A stretch of DNA of 64,000 bases, from NCBI GenBank assembly GCA_014155875.1, contig JACEFZ010014538.1, forward strand, positions 34,472 through 98,471, in the 5' to 3' direction. Within the stretch, counting starts at the first letter, position 1, and every line of letters starts with the position of its first letter. Below are positions 11,485-21,508 of this stretch, one piece after another. A program made the position numbers and the translations under genes. The notes below the pieces were generated by a model. The model was not told the DNA's origin, did no database searches, and saw nothing but the letters and a program-made list of their open reading frames with translations. Source of the DNA: Cepaea nemoralis. Lineage: Eukaryota > Mollusca > Gastropoda > Stylommatophora > Helicidae.

Positions 11485-11820
11485 TTATTCTGCGTTCATC
11501 CGGGGAGTTTTTTCGGATGTAATTGCGTTGTGGCCGAGGGGTTACAACACTTTCTCCGTAATCCCGTTTATCACGCAGAGTCTCGTAGCGGGAGAGAACT
11601 GGGAGCGGTTCGACCCCCGCTGGTGACTTGCGGGATAACTGAGCCGGCCGCTCAGAAAGCAATGGCAAACTACTGAGCGTAATCTTGCCAAGAAATCAAC
11701 AGACAGCTGAAAGATGCTGGTGTTGACAGCGATGTCCTGTAAAGGATATGCGAATTTTAAAAAAATAATTGCGTTGTGCCTGTTTACAACAGAACTGCAT
11801 TCTTGCGCGGTCAATAGTTT
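11485..11820 (-). mobile_element. SINE-B copy split by a SINE-A insertion
   Basis: The left piece (11485-11532) carries the tail side, GTTCATCCGG and TTTCGGATGTAATTGCG. The right piece (11766-11815) continues TTGCGTTGTGCCTGTTTACA and then GAACTGCATTCTTGCGC. The right end is lost relative to other copies. The split gives relative ages: SINE-B landed first, SINE-A second. Confidence 0.8.
11533..11765 (+). mobile_element. SINE-A copy with 13-bp TSD
   Basis: The 233-bp body starts GCCGAGGGGTTAC and ends GGATATGCGAATTTTAAAAAAA. TAATTGCGTTGTG occurs at 11520-11532 and again at 11766-11778, a perfect 13-bp TSD. This copy defines the family's true ends: the tRNA-like head begins at the A-box region and the tail is a short A-rich run after GGATATGC. 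Confidence 0.9.
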
Positions 11821-11899
11821 CATTGTTTAGTGACGTATTATTTTTTTTAAAACCTTCCTCCATGTGAAGACAGTAACCAAGCGTTACAAATAGTTAATA

Positions 11900-12159
11900 C
11901 ATGTTTCGTCTTATTCTAAAATCCGTGCAATGTTTGTTTGTTGTCAATATATGTTCCAAATCACTCCCAGATCTAATGTAATCAATCTGTGCATGTTGTC
12001 AATATATTATCCTAATTATTATCAGATCTAATGCAGTTAGTGTTTGTTTATTGTCAATATATATTCCAAATTATTTTCACATCTAATGCAATCAATGTTT
12101 ATTTGTTTTTTGTCAGTATATGTTCTATGCTATTCTCACATCTGATGTAATCACTTTTT

Positions 12160-12195
<36 letters not shown>

Positions 12196-12330
12196 CCATG
12201 TTATTCTCAGCTTTGTACAATCAATGTTTATTGTCAATATATGTTCCATGTTATTCTCAGCTTTGTACAATCAATGTTTATTGTCAATATATGTTCCAGG
12301 TTTTTCTCAGATTTGTGCAATCAATGTGTA
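11900..12330. repeat. Tandem repeat, about 50-62-bp unit, with (AT)n inside
   Basis: Units of CAATCAATGTTTATTGTCAA plus TATATGTTCC and TTATTCTCAG are repeated about seven times. Earlier units are longer (about 62 bp) and later ones shorter and more alike. A pure (TA)n run at about 12162-12193 sits within one unit. Confidence 0.8.
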
Positions 12331-12392
12331 CACTTTCTAGTAGGTATACATACTAGCAAATAAGAGATCTAAACAAGAACAATCGTATAGAA

Positions 12393-12816
12393 CAGTGGTT
12401 CTTAACCTTTTTTTGGCTCATGCACCCCTTCACAATTGTTCAGAATGTCATTCCCCCCCCCCCCCCCCCCCGTTTCATATTTCCTCCATATATACCATCC
12501 CCCCTCCCCCCCCCACACACACACAGTATATGTAAAAATGGAAGGAAGCTAAATTTAATAACACATACTAGAACAAGTCTAAACGTCTATATAAAACGCG
12601 ATTTGCAGGTCTACTTACTTTATAACACGAATCTCAGTAGGGCGAGAAGTACAGAACCGTAAAGTATGGAGGGACAAACAATTTCAAGTAATCGGTTCTT
12701 GTATTAACGCGATCTTGAAATAATCTTTATTCCCCCCCCCCACCCCCTTGGAATCCATGAAATTCCCCCATGGGGTGGGGTAGGGGGAGGAATTCCCCAC
12801 TGGTTGAGAACCACTG
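12393..12816. mobile_element. hAT-type MITE, copy 1
   Basis: The termini are inverted repeats: CAGTGGTTCTTAACC at the left and GGTTGAGAACCACTG at the right. Flanking octamers are GTATAGAA (12385-12392) and GTGTAGAG (12817-12824), an imperfect 8-bp TSD around TAGA as expected for hAT insertions. The 424-bp interior has C-rich and G-rich arms and no transposase, so it is non-autonomous. The copy at 36647-37048 is the same family in the opposite orientation. Confidence 0.9.
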
Positions 12817-12824
12817 GTGTAGAG

Positions 12825-13185
12825 AAACAATCCACAAACACCAAACAGCTAAGAACACTGGTAAAGTTAGTCCCATAGCAAATACAGCTGCTGGGTCACA
12901 TATTCTAGTCCAAGACATATGAGGTGTAGTGGCCATCTCATTTCTCGTTGCCTTTTCTTCTCAGACAGTTCTTAGAAAATTATCGAAATTTGTGCTACCC
13001 ATGTTTATGACACCAGAATCGCACTTTTGTTTTGTCCTGTAGCGTTTTTCCGCTATGGTTCGGTCATGAGGTAGAGAATTCACTGGTCGGAAAAAGTAAT
13101 TCTACCTCTGACAGTGTAAAGAATCCTGATCACTGTCCTGGCCAGAAAGAATGCTAACCACTGCATCACAGAGGCTCCCAAGTAA
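12825..13185. other. No recognised feature
   Basis: No motif or repeat copy seen between the MITE and the LINE tail. Confidence 0.5.
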
Positions 13186-13440
13186 TTTCTTCTTCTTCTT
13201 CTTCTTCTTCTTCTTCTTCTTCCTCAGCGTTCCGAACCATTAAGGTTCTTTGCTGCAGATACAATCCGTCTCCATTCGTCTTCTGGTTGATCCTCTCTTG
13301 CCAGTCGTTGATTCCAAGTGCTTGTAGGTCTGTATATATATTATCTCTCCACCGTCTTCTTGGTCTACCTCGGGGTCTACGGTCATTTATTTCCTGAGTG
13401 TAAGCGAGTTTTGTTTCCCTATTATCTTCCATTCTTACTA
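13186..13440 (-). mobile_element. LINE 3' end with (GAA)n tail
   Basis: The minus strand encodes EDNRETKLAYTQEINDRR, then RPRGRPRRRWRDNIYTDL and NDWQERINQ, the GRPRRRW-type C-terminus common to RTE-like LINEs. It runs directly into a (GAA)n tail, seen as TTC repeats at about 13188-13219. It is 5'-truncated and belongs to a different subfamily from the element at 8871. Confidence 0.75.
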
Positions 13441-13729
13441 TATGCCCCAGCCATTAATTTATTAATACCTGTAAATAAAGAAACTTTGAGGAACAGATGG
13501 ACCACTGAGATACAAAGCGTATTTCCAGAAATACTCTGCCCTGACTTCTGAGAATACACGAATCATTTGGAAAAAAAGAGGCTGACGAGAATGTTCGAAC
13601 TTCTAACACAATACATAGTAATTCACATGCATCTGAACAGACTCCAGTGTGACTTTCGGTCCAATATAGCGGATAGGTCGTTGAGCTGTTAAGACCTCTG
13701 AGATTTTATTTCTGGCTTACGCATTTTCT

Positions 13730-13960
13730 TCACGTTGGACTGGTAGTACATGATTCCGTCGCCCAGCTACTGATATATGTGCGTGGAACGACACTGTGAT
13801 CTCTGGATTTAATATGGAATGCTTTTATATCTGCCCATGGTGTTTTGTATTTTTTGTAACTGCGTGTTCATAAAAATGGCGTACGGCTGAAATAGCTGGT
13901 TTTGCCTTATGCAGTGATTTGTCCTTACGGGACTGTAGATCACCAGCACAATGGGTGTCC
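13730..13960 (+). repeat. Interspersed repeat D, copy 1
   Basis: Resembles 57850-58040 in the same orientation. Landmarks are TTCCGTCGCCCAGCTACTGA, GCGTGGAACGACACTGTGA, AATATGGAATGCTTTTATATC and TTTTGCCTTATGCAG. The class is unknown. Confidence 0.6.
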
Positions 13961-14084
13961 ATCTCTTACAGATACGAGCACATTTTTACATTTACCTGAG
14001 TTGGATGCAAGGAAACAATGCAACAGTGTTTTACACTTGCGTAAATTATTACAACGGAAACGAATCATGGACAGTTAGCAATTA

Positions 14085-14175
14085 GCTTCTTCTTCTTCTT
14101 CTTCTTCTTCTTCTTCTTCTTCTTCTTCTTCTTCTTCTTCTTCTTCTTCTTCCTCCTCCTCCTCCTCCTCCATTT
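14085..14175. repeat. (TTC)n/(TCC)n microsatellite
   Basis: About 20 TTC units followed by TCC units. It may be a former LINE tail, but no LINE coding end is readable next to it. Confidence 0.9.
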
Positions 14176-14515
14176 ACGCCAGTGAAGTGTTGAGGGGGGG
14201 GGGAGGTGGATGTTCTTGATACCATCACTCTATTTTTCACGTGGCTTCCTCTTGCTCTGCATCCATTATATTTCTTCAGTGTGGCTCTTTGTGGCAGATG
14301 GTTCTATGGCATTCTTGTGAGGTGGCCAAACAATTTAATAGTATGTTCTTTAAGGAAGTGCAAAGGGAACAAATCAGCTCACCTCAACCTCTAATACAAC
14401 TCTGCCAAATTATTGTGTGCAGTCTTGGACGAATTATAACAGCAACATCACTTCTACAACACTTTCTGATAATGGTGTTGTAATGTCCGTTCTCTGTAAA
14501 CGACAGGACAAAATA

Positions 14516-14520
<5 letters not shown>
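14176..14520. other. No recognised feature
   Basis: Contains a 9-base G run near 14194. No motif seen. Confidence 0.5.

Positions 14521-14608
<88 letters not shown>
14521..14608. repeat. (GA)n microsatellite
   Basis: An uninterrupted GA tract of about 88 bases. Confidence 0.97.
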
Positions 14609-14610
<2 letters not shown>

Positions 14611-15394
14611 AAAAACAAACACACGAAGAGAGTTAAAGACATGGGGTAAATAAATTGGGGTGACATGAGGAAGCTGCAGTACATAGCAAATGATAGAAGC
14701 CTTAGCCTGAGTTAGCTGACGGCTATAAAACGGGGGAACGATGTCCAGAAGAAGTGTCTTTGGCTTTGTTTGTGCGCTGTGAAATGTTAATAATGTCACA
14801 TATACTATGTTTTAATATCATCGGGTGTTATAACCACCTCACCTCCTAACATCTTTCCTCTCAAGACAAAGGTAAATAAATACCTTGGCAAGGTAGCAAC
14901 ATAGTAATCTATTTTTTGTTGTAACAATCACTGAAGCAAATCTATTTTGCCCTTGACTAGGACACAATTTGTGAAGGTCTGTAACACCCCTGGTACGGCT
15001 ACCTGATCACTCCAGTTTTCTAGCCGACGATTCCCTAATTCCTGTTACCTACCCCTTGCCTCTGACGTCCTCACTATTACTTACTTACCTTTCCGACAGC
15101 AAGTGTTGACAAAACGATCTCTGGAAACTATAGACTGCCTTGACAGCACGTAATGTATTTTTCACTTGTCATCTTTCCTCAAATCCTTTGTGTTGCACGG
15201 TGAAGTGACATTCACGGCGACTCGAACGTGGCTATTAGTTTCACAGCACCAGTGTAGAAATAATAGGATGTTCTAAAGATCATACGTGCTACTCCGATAT
15301 GTCATCAAGCATTGGCTTGAAATGCTGTAGTCAAGTCGTGTTCATAAGGATTTTATAGTAATGTAGTTTGTTCTTTTCTATATTTGTGTTTGAA
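14609..15394. other. No recognised feature
   Basis: No repeat copy, coding motif or terminal structure found in this stretch. Confidence 0.5.
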
Positions 15395-15670
15395 ATCATC
15401 ATGGCCGGATGAATAAGAGCTCTCGTTCTTAAACATCCGGTGTGCTGATACCGAGGTACCGGGTTCAACCCCTACACCGGTCAATTTTACTAAAATGTTG
15501 ACTTCGCGTCCTTCACTTGGGGACGTAAATTACAAGTACTTGTGAAGTCGGAGTGGGTTCGCCTGATGGCGAGGGACACTGGTAACAGGGAAAGCTAATC
15601 CACGCGCAAAAATCAATCCAGTGCACTAGGAGTAGTAGTACCTGTATGGAATACGCTTGAGTTCAAAGCA
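15395..15670 (+). mobile_element. SINE-F copy, tRNA-headed
   Basis: The head has an A-box-like GGCCGGATGAATAAGAGC and a B box GGGTTCAACCCC. The body carries GTACTTGTGAAGTCGGAG and AAAGCTAATCCACGCG, and the end reads ACGCTTGAGTTCAAAGCAAAC. An inverted, well-matching copy is at 58790-59065, and a 3' half is at 10773-10875. A pol III origin is inferred from the boxes. Confidence 0.8.
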
Positions 15671-15689
15671 AACGGACGCAAAAATACCA

Positions 15690-15915
15690 AATGTGTTAAT
15701 TAAAATAAAGATAGGAGGTATTGAAGAATGTAATTGTTGAACTGGTAAAATAATAGTAAAACATTGAGTATTCAAAATATCCAGAATAAACAATTTCGGC
15801 ATACACACGTTACATTCGAGGACACACTCTGTGGAGATGTTAACAAGCTCAGGTTGAATGCTTCCTTCTTCAAATATATTCATGCTGTTGTCTGGAGATG
15901 TTCGCAGAAGAGGAA
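15690..15915 (+). mobile_element. I-like LINE 3' end
   Basis: Matches the last part of the LINE at 1-2305. AAGATAGGAGGTATTGAAGA corresponds to the KIGDTDE-CNC region, and GTTAACAAGCTCAGGTTGAATG to DINKLKLTA. It is broken by stops and ends in a purine-rich GCAGAAGAGGAAG. Confidence 0.75.
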
Positions 15916-15919
15916 GAAA

Positions 15920-16260
15920 TGTGTGTAAGCGATGCTCCTACAGTGGATAGAGCGCTGATTATCATCTAAATTGTCGGGATTTAATCCACAGTTAGGTGGG
16001 GTCTGTTTCCACGTACTTCTTCTTCTTCTTCGTTCATCCGGAGTTTTTTTTCGGATGTGATTGCGTTGTGCCTGTTTACAGCAGAGCTGCGTTCTTGCGC
16101 CGTTAGGCCGACACATCCGACTTCTGCGGGCATTTGTTGACCGGGTTAACCTTCCCGGGGGTTTCCACGTACAGGAATCTAGAGTCGACCCAGCCATTGT
16201 GAGATGGACAGAACCTTATTTTGGAAAGGAAAGTTGTTCAGACCACCAGATGTTTTAACG
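15920..16260 (+). mobile_element. tRNA-headed SINE remnant, interrupted by SINE-B
   Basis: The head at about 15935-15995 has TACAGTGGATAGAGCGC (A box) and GGGATTTAATCC (degenerate B box). The element is cut by the SINE-B at 16016-16160 and resumes with CAGGAATCTAGAGTCGACCC. Confidence 0.55.
16016..16160 (-). mobile_element. SINE-B copy with 11-bp TSD
   Basis: A 145-bp unit on the minus strand, tail first on the plus strand as (CTT)n, ending TTAACCTTCCCGGGG. GTTTCCACGTA occurs at 16005-16015 and 16161-16171, a perfect 11-bp TSD. It is almost identical to the copy at 6617-6769 apart from tail and A-run length, so the family has moved fairly recently. Confidence 0.88.
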
Positions 16261-16269
16261 TAGAATATG

Positions 16270-16445
16270 TGAAAGTATATCACATCAGAGGCCCACGTGA
16301 CCGTGGGGCTTACTGAGCTTGCGATTAAACTTCCAATGCGCTGTAGGAGGGGTAGGGGAATCAACCCCTAGACAGGTCAGTTTGACTTTAGCTGTGGCTT
16401 CTCGTACAGAAATCAATGGCAAACTACTGAACGTAAAATTGTCTA
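16270..16445 (+). mobile_element. SINE-A-like fragment
   Basis: GAAATCAATGGCAAACTACTGAACGTAAAATTG at about 16410 (shown here in part) matches the SINE-A body. Upstream, GGAATCAACCCC near 16347 could be a B box. No TSD seen. Confidence 0.5.
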
Positions 16446-17235
<790 letters not shown>

Positions 17236-17623
17236 ACAATATTAATATAGGCATGGAATATGTGCAAACATCATCACTACGTGATACACTACTATTAATT
17301 ATATTGACGAGCAGCTGTTATAAAGCTATGGAAGACATACTGGGGGAATTACGAGGAAATGTATTCTATACTGAGATAGTTTTCGAATATCTTTCGATTA
17401 TATGTATAGGGATTGGTGATGTCTTTGGTTTCTTAAACTGATGGTAGTTGAAATGTGGTTGTGTTTAGAAAAATCTTGGGAATTTAGTTGACAGGAAAGA
17501 AAACACACCGACATATTGTGATCTACAGGTCTTACCGGATCGTCAAAACCATTTAAAGAGAGAAATTAATTGCAGGTGACATTTCAACGGGCGAGGTGAA
17601 ATAGTGAATATTAGCCTTATGTT
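17236..17623. other. No recognised feature
   Basis: No motif or repeat copy identified. Confidence 0.5.
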
Positions 17624-17980
17624 GGAAAGATACTAGATAAGAGAGGCAGGAGAAAACAGGAAAGATACTAGATAAGAGAGGCAGGAGAAAACAGGAAAGA
17701 TACTAGATAAGAGAGGCAGGAGAAAACAGGAAAGATACTAGATAAGAGAGGCAGGAGAAAACAGGAAAGATACTAGATAAGAGAGGCAGGAGAAAACAGG
17801 AAAGATACTAGATAAGAGAGGCAGGAGAAAACAGGAAAGATACTAGATAAGAGAGGCAGGAGAAAACAGGAAAGATACTAGATAAGAGAGGCAGGAGAAA
17901 ACAGGAAAGATACTAGATAAGAGAGGCAGGAGAAAACAGGAAAGATACTAGATAAGAGAGGCAGGAGAAAACAGGAAAGA
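17624..17980. repeat. Perfect 35-bp minisatellite, 10 units
   Basis: The unit is GGAAAGATACTAGATAAGAG plus AGGCAGGAGAAAACA. Ten copies follow head to tail and I see no mismatch between them. Such homogeneity implies very recent expansion or ongoing conversion. Confidence 0.95.
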
Positions 17981-18069
17981 TGTATGTAGAAAGCTTAAAT
18001 AGCTCCACTCTTGTAACTTAGCAGCCAAGTGGTCTCTGGTGGCAGAGTACATGACCTCATATAACGGAT

Positions 18070-18380
18070 CTCTAGCAGAACTTCGCTCCCATCACTGCCC
18101 GCAAGAAAACACTATCGGTGCCTGTATAATCTCCCCTTCCCGTGTCTCTCTTCGTGCTGATGGACCCTTGCCTCCTCCTCCCCCACCCCTTCCAATGCTG
18201 CCCTTTCTACACACTATAGAGTTTAATAGAGCCAAATATTTAAGTTTCCAAGACTTGCTGCTGTTTGTGAGAGAGTTTTCTTCTTGTAGAATATCAAAAC
18301 TGTTCTTTCTCTTGAACATCGGTATTCTGAACAAATGTTTTCTGTAACATTTAAGTTCAAAAGTCCAAATTTCTTCTTTC
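18070..18380 (+). repeat. Interspersed repeat H, copy 2
   Basis: Diverged partner of 5899-6270, with the landmarks AGAACTTCGCTCCCATCAC, CTTCGTGCTGATGG and CCAATGCTGCCCTTTCT. The class is unknown. Confidence 0.5.
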
Positions 18381-18514
18381 ATAGATTTAGTGCCAGAAAC
18401 AAAGTAGATTTGGAATGAACTTGGTCCACAATCACATAAACAAGGATTGTAATGTACATTTCCATTCACTGAGCATTGAAATTGTGGAAGATACCACGAA
18501 ACAAAACAAATAAC

Positions 18515-18605
18515 ACTAAGACTCTAGTATGGCGATATATCGTCCTTCTGTCCAAATGGGATGTCACATTCGACGATATATTATCTTCGACAATGAAGCA
18601 GTTTA
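18515..18605 (+). repeat. Interspersed repeat G, copy 1
   Basis: GGCGATATATCGTCCTTCTG and AATGGGATGTCACATTCGAC resemble the minus strand of about 52955-53070 (GGCGATATACGGCCTTTCTG, AACGGGAAGTCACATATGGC). The latter lies just past the coding end of a LINE, so this may be a LINE 3' untranslated fragment. Confidence 0.5.
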
Positions 18606-18690
18606 TAGTTGTAGTATGGCCAATGACTCACATCCATAATTTCCCACTGAGTCTAGAGTAGCAGAGTACAAAGTGTAGCGATGTGCATGT

Positions 18691-18826
18691 CTTCTGTCAC
18701 CCGTGGCCAGACTATCTGTGTAGATATCCGGAAGGTTGAGTATACAGATGTTGCCTGCCTTCTGTCACCCGTGGCCAGACTTTCTGTGTAGATATCCGAA
18801 AGGTTGAGCATACAGATGTTGCATGT
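18691..18826. repeat. 68-bp tandem duplication
   Basis: CTTCTGTCACCCGTGGCCAG begins at 18691 and at 18759. The two 68-bp units differ at only a few positions. Confidence 0.85.
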
Positions 18827-18839
18827 TCTTTGCATATCG

Positions 18840-19020
18840 TTGCGATCAACCCCAATATCAGGTTGATTTTTCTAGGCAATTTCTACATTCCGTAGTTGGC
18901 CTTGGCTTTCTTAATGAGAAGTTAACATTGAAACCAAATGACCGGTTTAGGGATTGATCCCCACCATCAGCGCACCTGCAGATTAAAAGCTAAAGCGCTC
19001 TTATCCTTTCGGCCACATGT
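18840..19020 (-). mobile_element. tRNA-headed SINE, SINE-A-related
   Basis: The minus strand has a head TGTGGCCGAAAGGATAAGAGC and a B-box-like GGGGATCAATCCC. The other end reads backwards as GATCAACCCCAATATCAGG, like the 3' part of SINE-A. It ends near the CT microsatellite. Confidence 0.6.
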
Positions 19021-19053
19021 TTGACATACTGACGTTTAATGTGGCCAAAGTAT

Positions 19054-19318
<265 letters not shown>

Positions 19319-19368
19319 AGTTAATAGTTATCATCTCAGGCGTTTGAACATATTTCCATCTTTCCTTA

Positions 19369-20141
19369 TGTCACACGTCGTTCTTGATGATAATATCACG
19401 AAGTTCTTACGATGATATGTTCATGATATTGTCGTGTGATGGTCGTTGTCTAGGTAACGATACTCATGGTGTGTCAATGGAGATATCTAACTGTCTTGCA
19501 ATATAACTCACCCCCGCAGTGCATGTTCACCAGTCATTAAACAAGATTCCGTTGGCGCACATAATCCTTTATTACAGAAATAAGACGGACAGACGGAACA
19601 TGTTTATACATCCAGAAATAATGTAATCCATAGAATATAATATCCTCCTCACAATTTTAACCAGCACACATCAATGCCTTCTCAAGCCTGCTTCATATCA
19701 AATCCACAAGACAGGTAATCCAGCTACTATCCACGGCTGGATCTCCTACAATACAACCCACACATTGGGTCGGAGCCACTGCTCAACTATGCAACCCACT
19801 CTGGGTTTAGGCCCTCACTCACTATAGAACCCACTCTGGTTCAGGCCTGTCTTCACAACTAGGAGAACAACACAACACGGAGATCTCTAACTCCGCTTCT
19901 CCTTAGAATACCGACCAGTTCGGCATCTACACATTAACTGTATTGAAGTCCCTTGACTTCACACAAAACTAAACTGTCCTTCCCCCATCCCCCTGGGGTC
20001 CACACTCACCCTTCCCATTATTTCTCAGGACTGGTTGTTTTCGCATAGCCAGGTCAGTCACTTTACTGTCTCCCACTTTCATCTCCATTCTTTCTCATGC
20101 CCGGTCACTCAACTCAATGTCAATGACCCAGGCTTATGTCA
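19369..20141 (-). repeat. 3' LTR of the composite element
   Basis: 773 bp, with terminal TG and CA. It matches 32504-33276 at a constant offset of 13135 with no indel. Differences noticed: G/T near 19846, G/A near 19864, T/C near 20037 and G/T near 20042. An AATAAA on the minus strand at 19573-19568 is a plausible polyadenylation signal for the R region. Confidence 0.95.
19568..19573 (-). promoter_or_regulatory. Putative poly(A) signal AATAAA in 3' LTR
   Basis: AATAAA on the element's sense strand, conserved in the other LTR at 32708-32703. In the solo LTR the equivalent site reads ATTAAA. Confidence 0.5.
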
Positions 20142-20153
20142 TCACCCCCCTCT
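20142..20153 (-). promoter_or_regulatory. Polypurine tract
   Basis: On the sense strand AAGAGGGGGGTGA sits directly against the 3' LTR start. This is where plus-strand DNA synthesis is primed in LTR elements, and its position confirms the orientation of the element. Confidence 0.85.
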
Positions 20154-20444
20154 TAAAAGAAAACTTCGTTTTCAAATATTGGGAGACTAACACTTATTAA
20201 ACATGTGACCCAGACATATTGCCTGGGTAGCCCTAAGTATGGCTCCATCTCACTTTAGCTACCACCCTAAATAATACATCAAATGCTCATAGTACCTTCC
20301 CATATTCCCCACACATAAATACAAACAACGTTCTATCTTGTGTACCAATGCATGAACTAATACATCACATAATAATAATACATCATAGGAAAGCATTATA
20401 CTTATGTACCCACAGGTCTCTTACTACTTCACGACTCCACAATA
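20154..20444 (-). other. 3' untranslated stretch of LTR element
   Basis: AT-rich sequence between the pol remnant and the polypurine tract, with no open frame of note. Confidence 0.5.
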
Positions 20445-21371
20445 CTATTTGTGTACCGACCCTATATCAGGTGGTTCTGTTCTTGCATTAACCCTCCTCT
20501 GATTCCTGTCGATGCTGTGTCTACCTTTCATGTACCCATGACTCATGGTACCTCTACAATTACCACATATGTTTGCTATCCCTAGCCCTGGGTCAGTAAT
20601 GTCGCGAACACTCTTTTGCCCTGACTCAACTTTCCTATCTGCATATTGCACCGTTACACTTGCGTCTCTGTTTAGCCTGAACTCTTTATTCAATCTTGGC
20701 CCATGTATCTGGCACCTTGCTTTCTGCTGCATACGCCTTATGCCTATGTGCCCTGCACATGCACTATCCTGAGCTGTTCTAGTATATCGGTCTCTATGTG
20801 CTAAAGGTACTGCTCCTTGCCCACGTGCAGTTCCACTATCTGAAAAGCGGCGAGTGAGAACATTGTTCTTCCTCTCGAAGCACCATCTACCCTTCCCTGA
20901 CTGACTATTTTCTACTCTACTACACCCTTGGAAACATTTGTTCAGAGTAGTATCTTGTCTCTGGGAGCCACTAGCACTATATTTGGGATCCATTCTCATC
21001 TGCTCAGCTGTACTATCCTTGTCCTGAGTTCCTGTGTCTACTTCAAGTGCCTCTTCTACCTCAGCTACACTGTCTAATATAGGTTCTCTTGTGGTAACTA
21101 CCTCATTGCTGCTTACACTATATTTTTGGTCCCAATAAACTATTTCCTCTTCTGTACAATCTTTAACTCCTATAACATTTCCTATGATCAAATCAGCCAC
21201 TGGTGAATCCAAGACACACGCTGTCACTCTTCCAGTGATATATGGTGTTTTTACTGTTATTATGGCTAATGGGTAGAACTCTACTGTCCCATTAAATGTT
21301 ATGGATCTAATCTTTTCCCTGTATAATCCGAGGGATCTATTAAACTTCTCCTCACTCCGATAGACGTACAT
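20445..21371 (-). pseudogene. Pol remnant: protease C-terminus joined to integrase zinc domain
   Basis: The first part holds the retropepsin C-terminal flap-to-dimer region (FNGTVEFYPLA, VADLIIGNVIGVKD). After an Asp/Glu/Ser-rich linker (about residues 95-130) it passes into text typical of the segment before integrase: TLNKCFQG, CFERKNNVLTRRFSD, then DSACAGHIGIRRMQQKARCQ, the start of the HHCC zinc-binding domain. Beyond that the protein no longer resembles integrase. Reverse transcriptase and RNase H, normally about 700 residues between these parts, are missing, so this is an internal deletion. It lies in the same reading frame as gag. Confidence 0.75.
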
Positions 21372-21508
21372 CCGGAATCCCTAATTGTTAACGCTGGCCT
21401 ATCATTAACAAACCCATGATGCATCTTCAGACTTCCTCCTTCATGTACTGCTGATCCTGCTTTATCTGTCTTTTTCAAAAAGAGGTTTGCACCCACTACA
21501 ATCTTCAT
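21299..21508 (-). pseudogene. Protease active-site segment in shifted frame
   Basis: This frame carries the catalytic Asp-Ser-Gly in LTIRDSGCTSIGVRRSL, the core of a gypsy-type retropepsin that would cut Gag-Pol. It overlaps the end of gag (shared bases 21462-21508) in the +1 frame, and rejoins the gag frame downstream. Two compensating indels, one near 21470-21500 and one near 21330-21370, explain this better than programmed frameshifting, since the frame returns. Confidence 0.75.
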
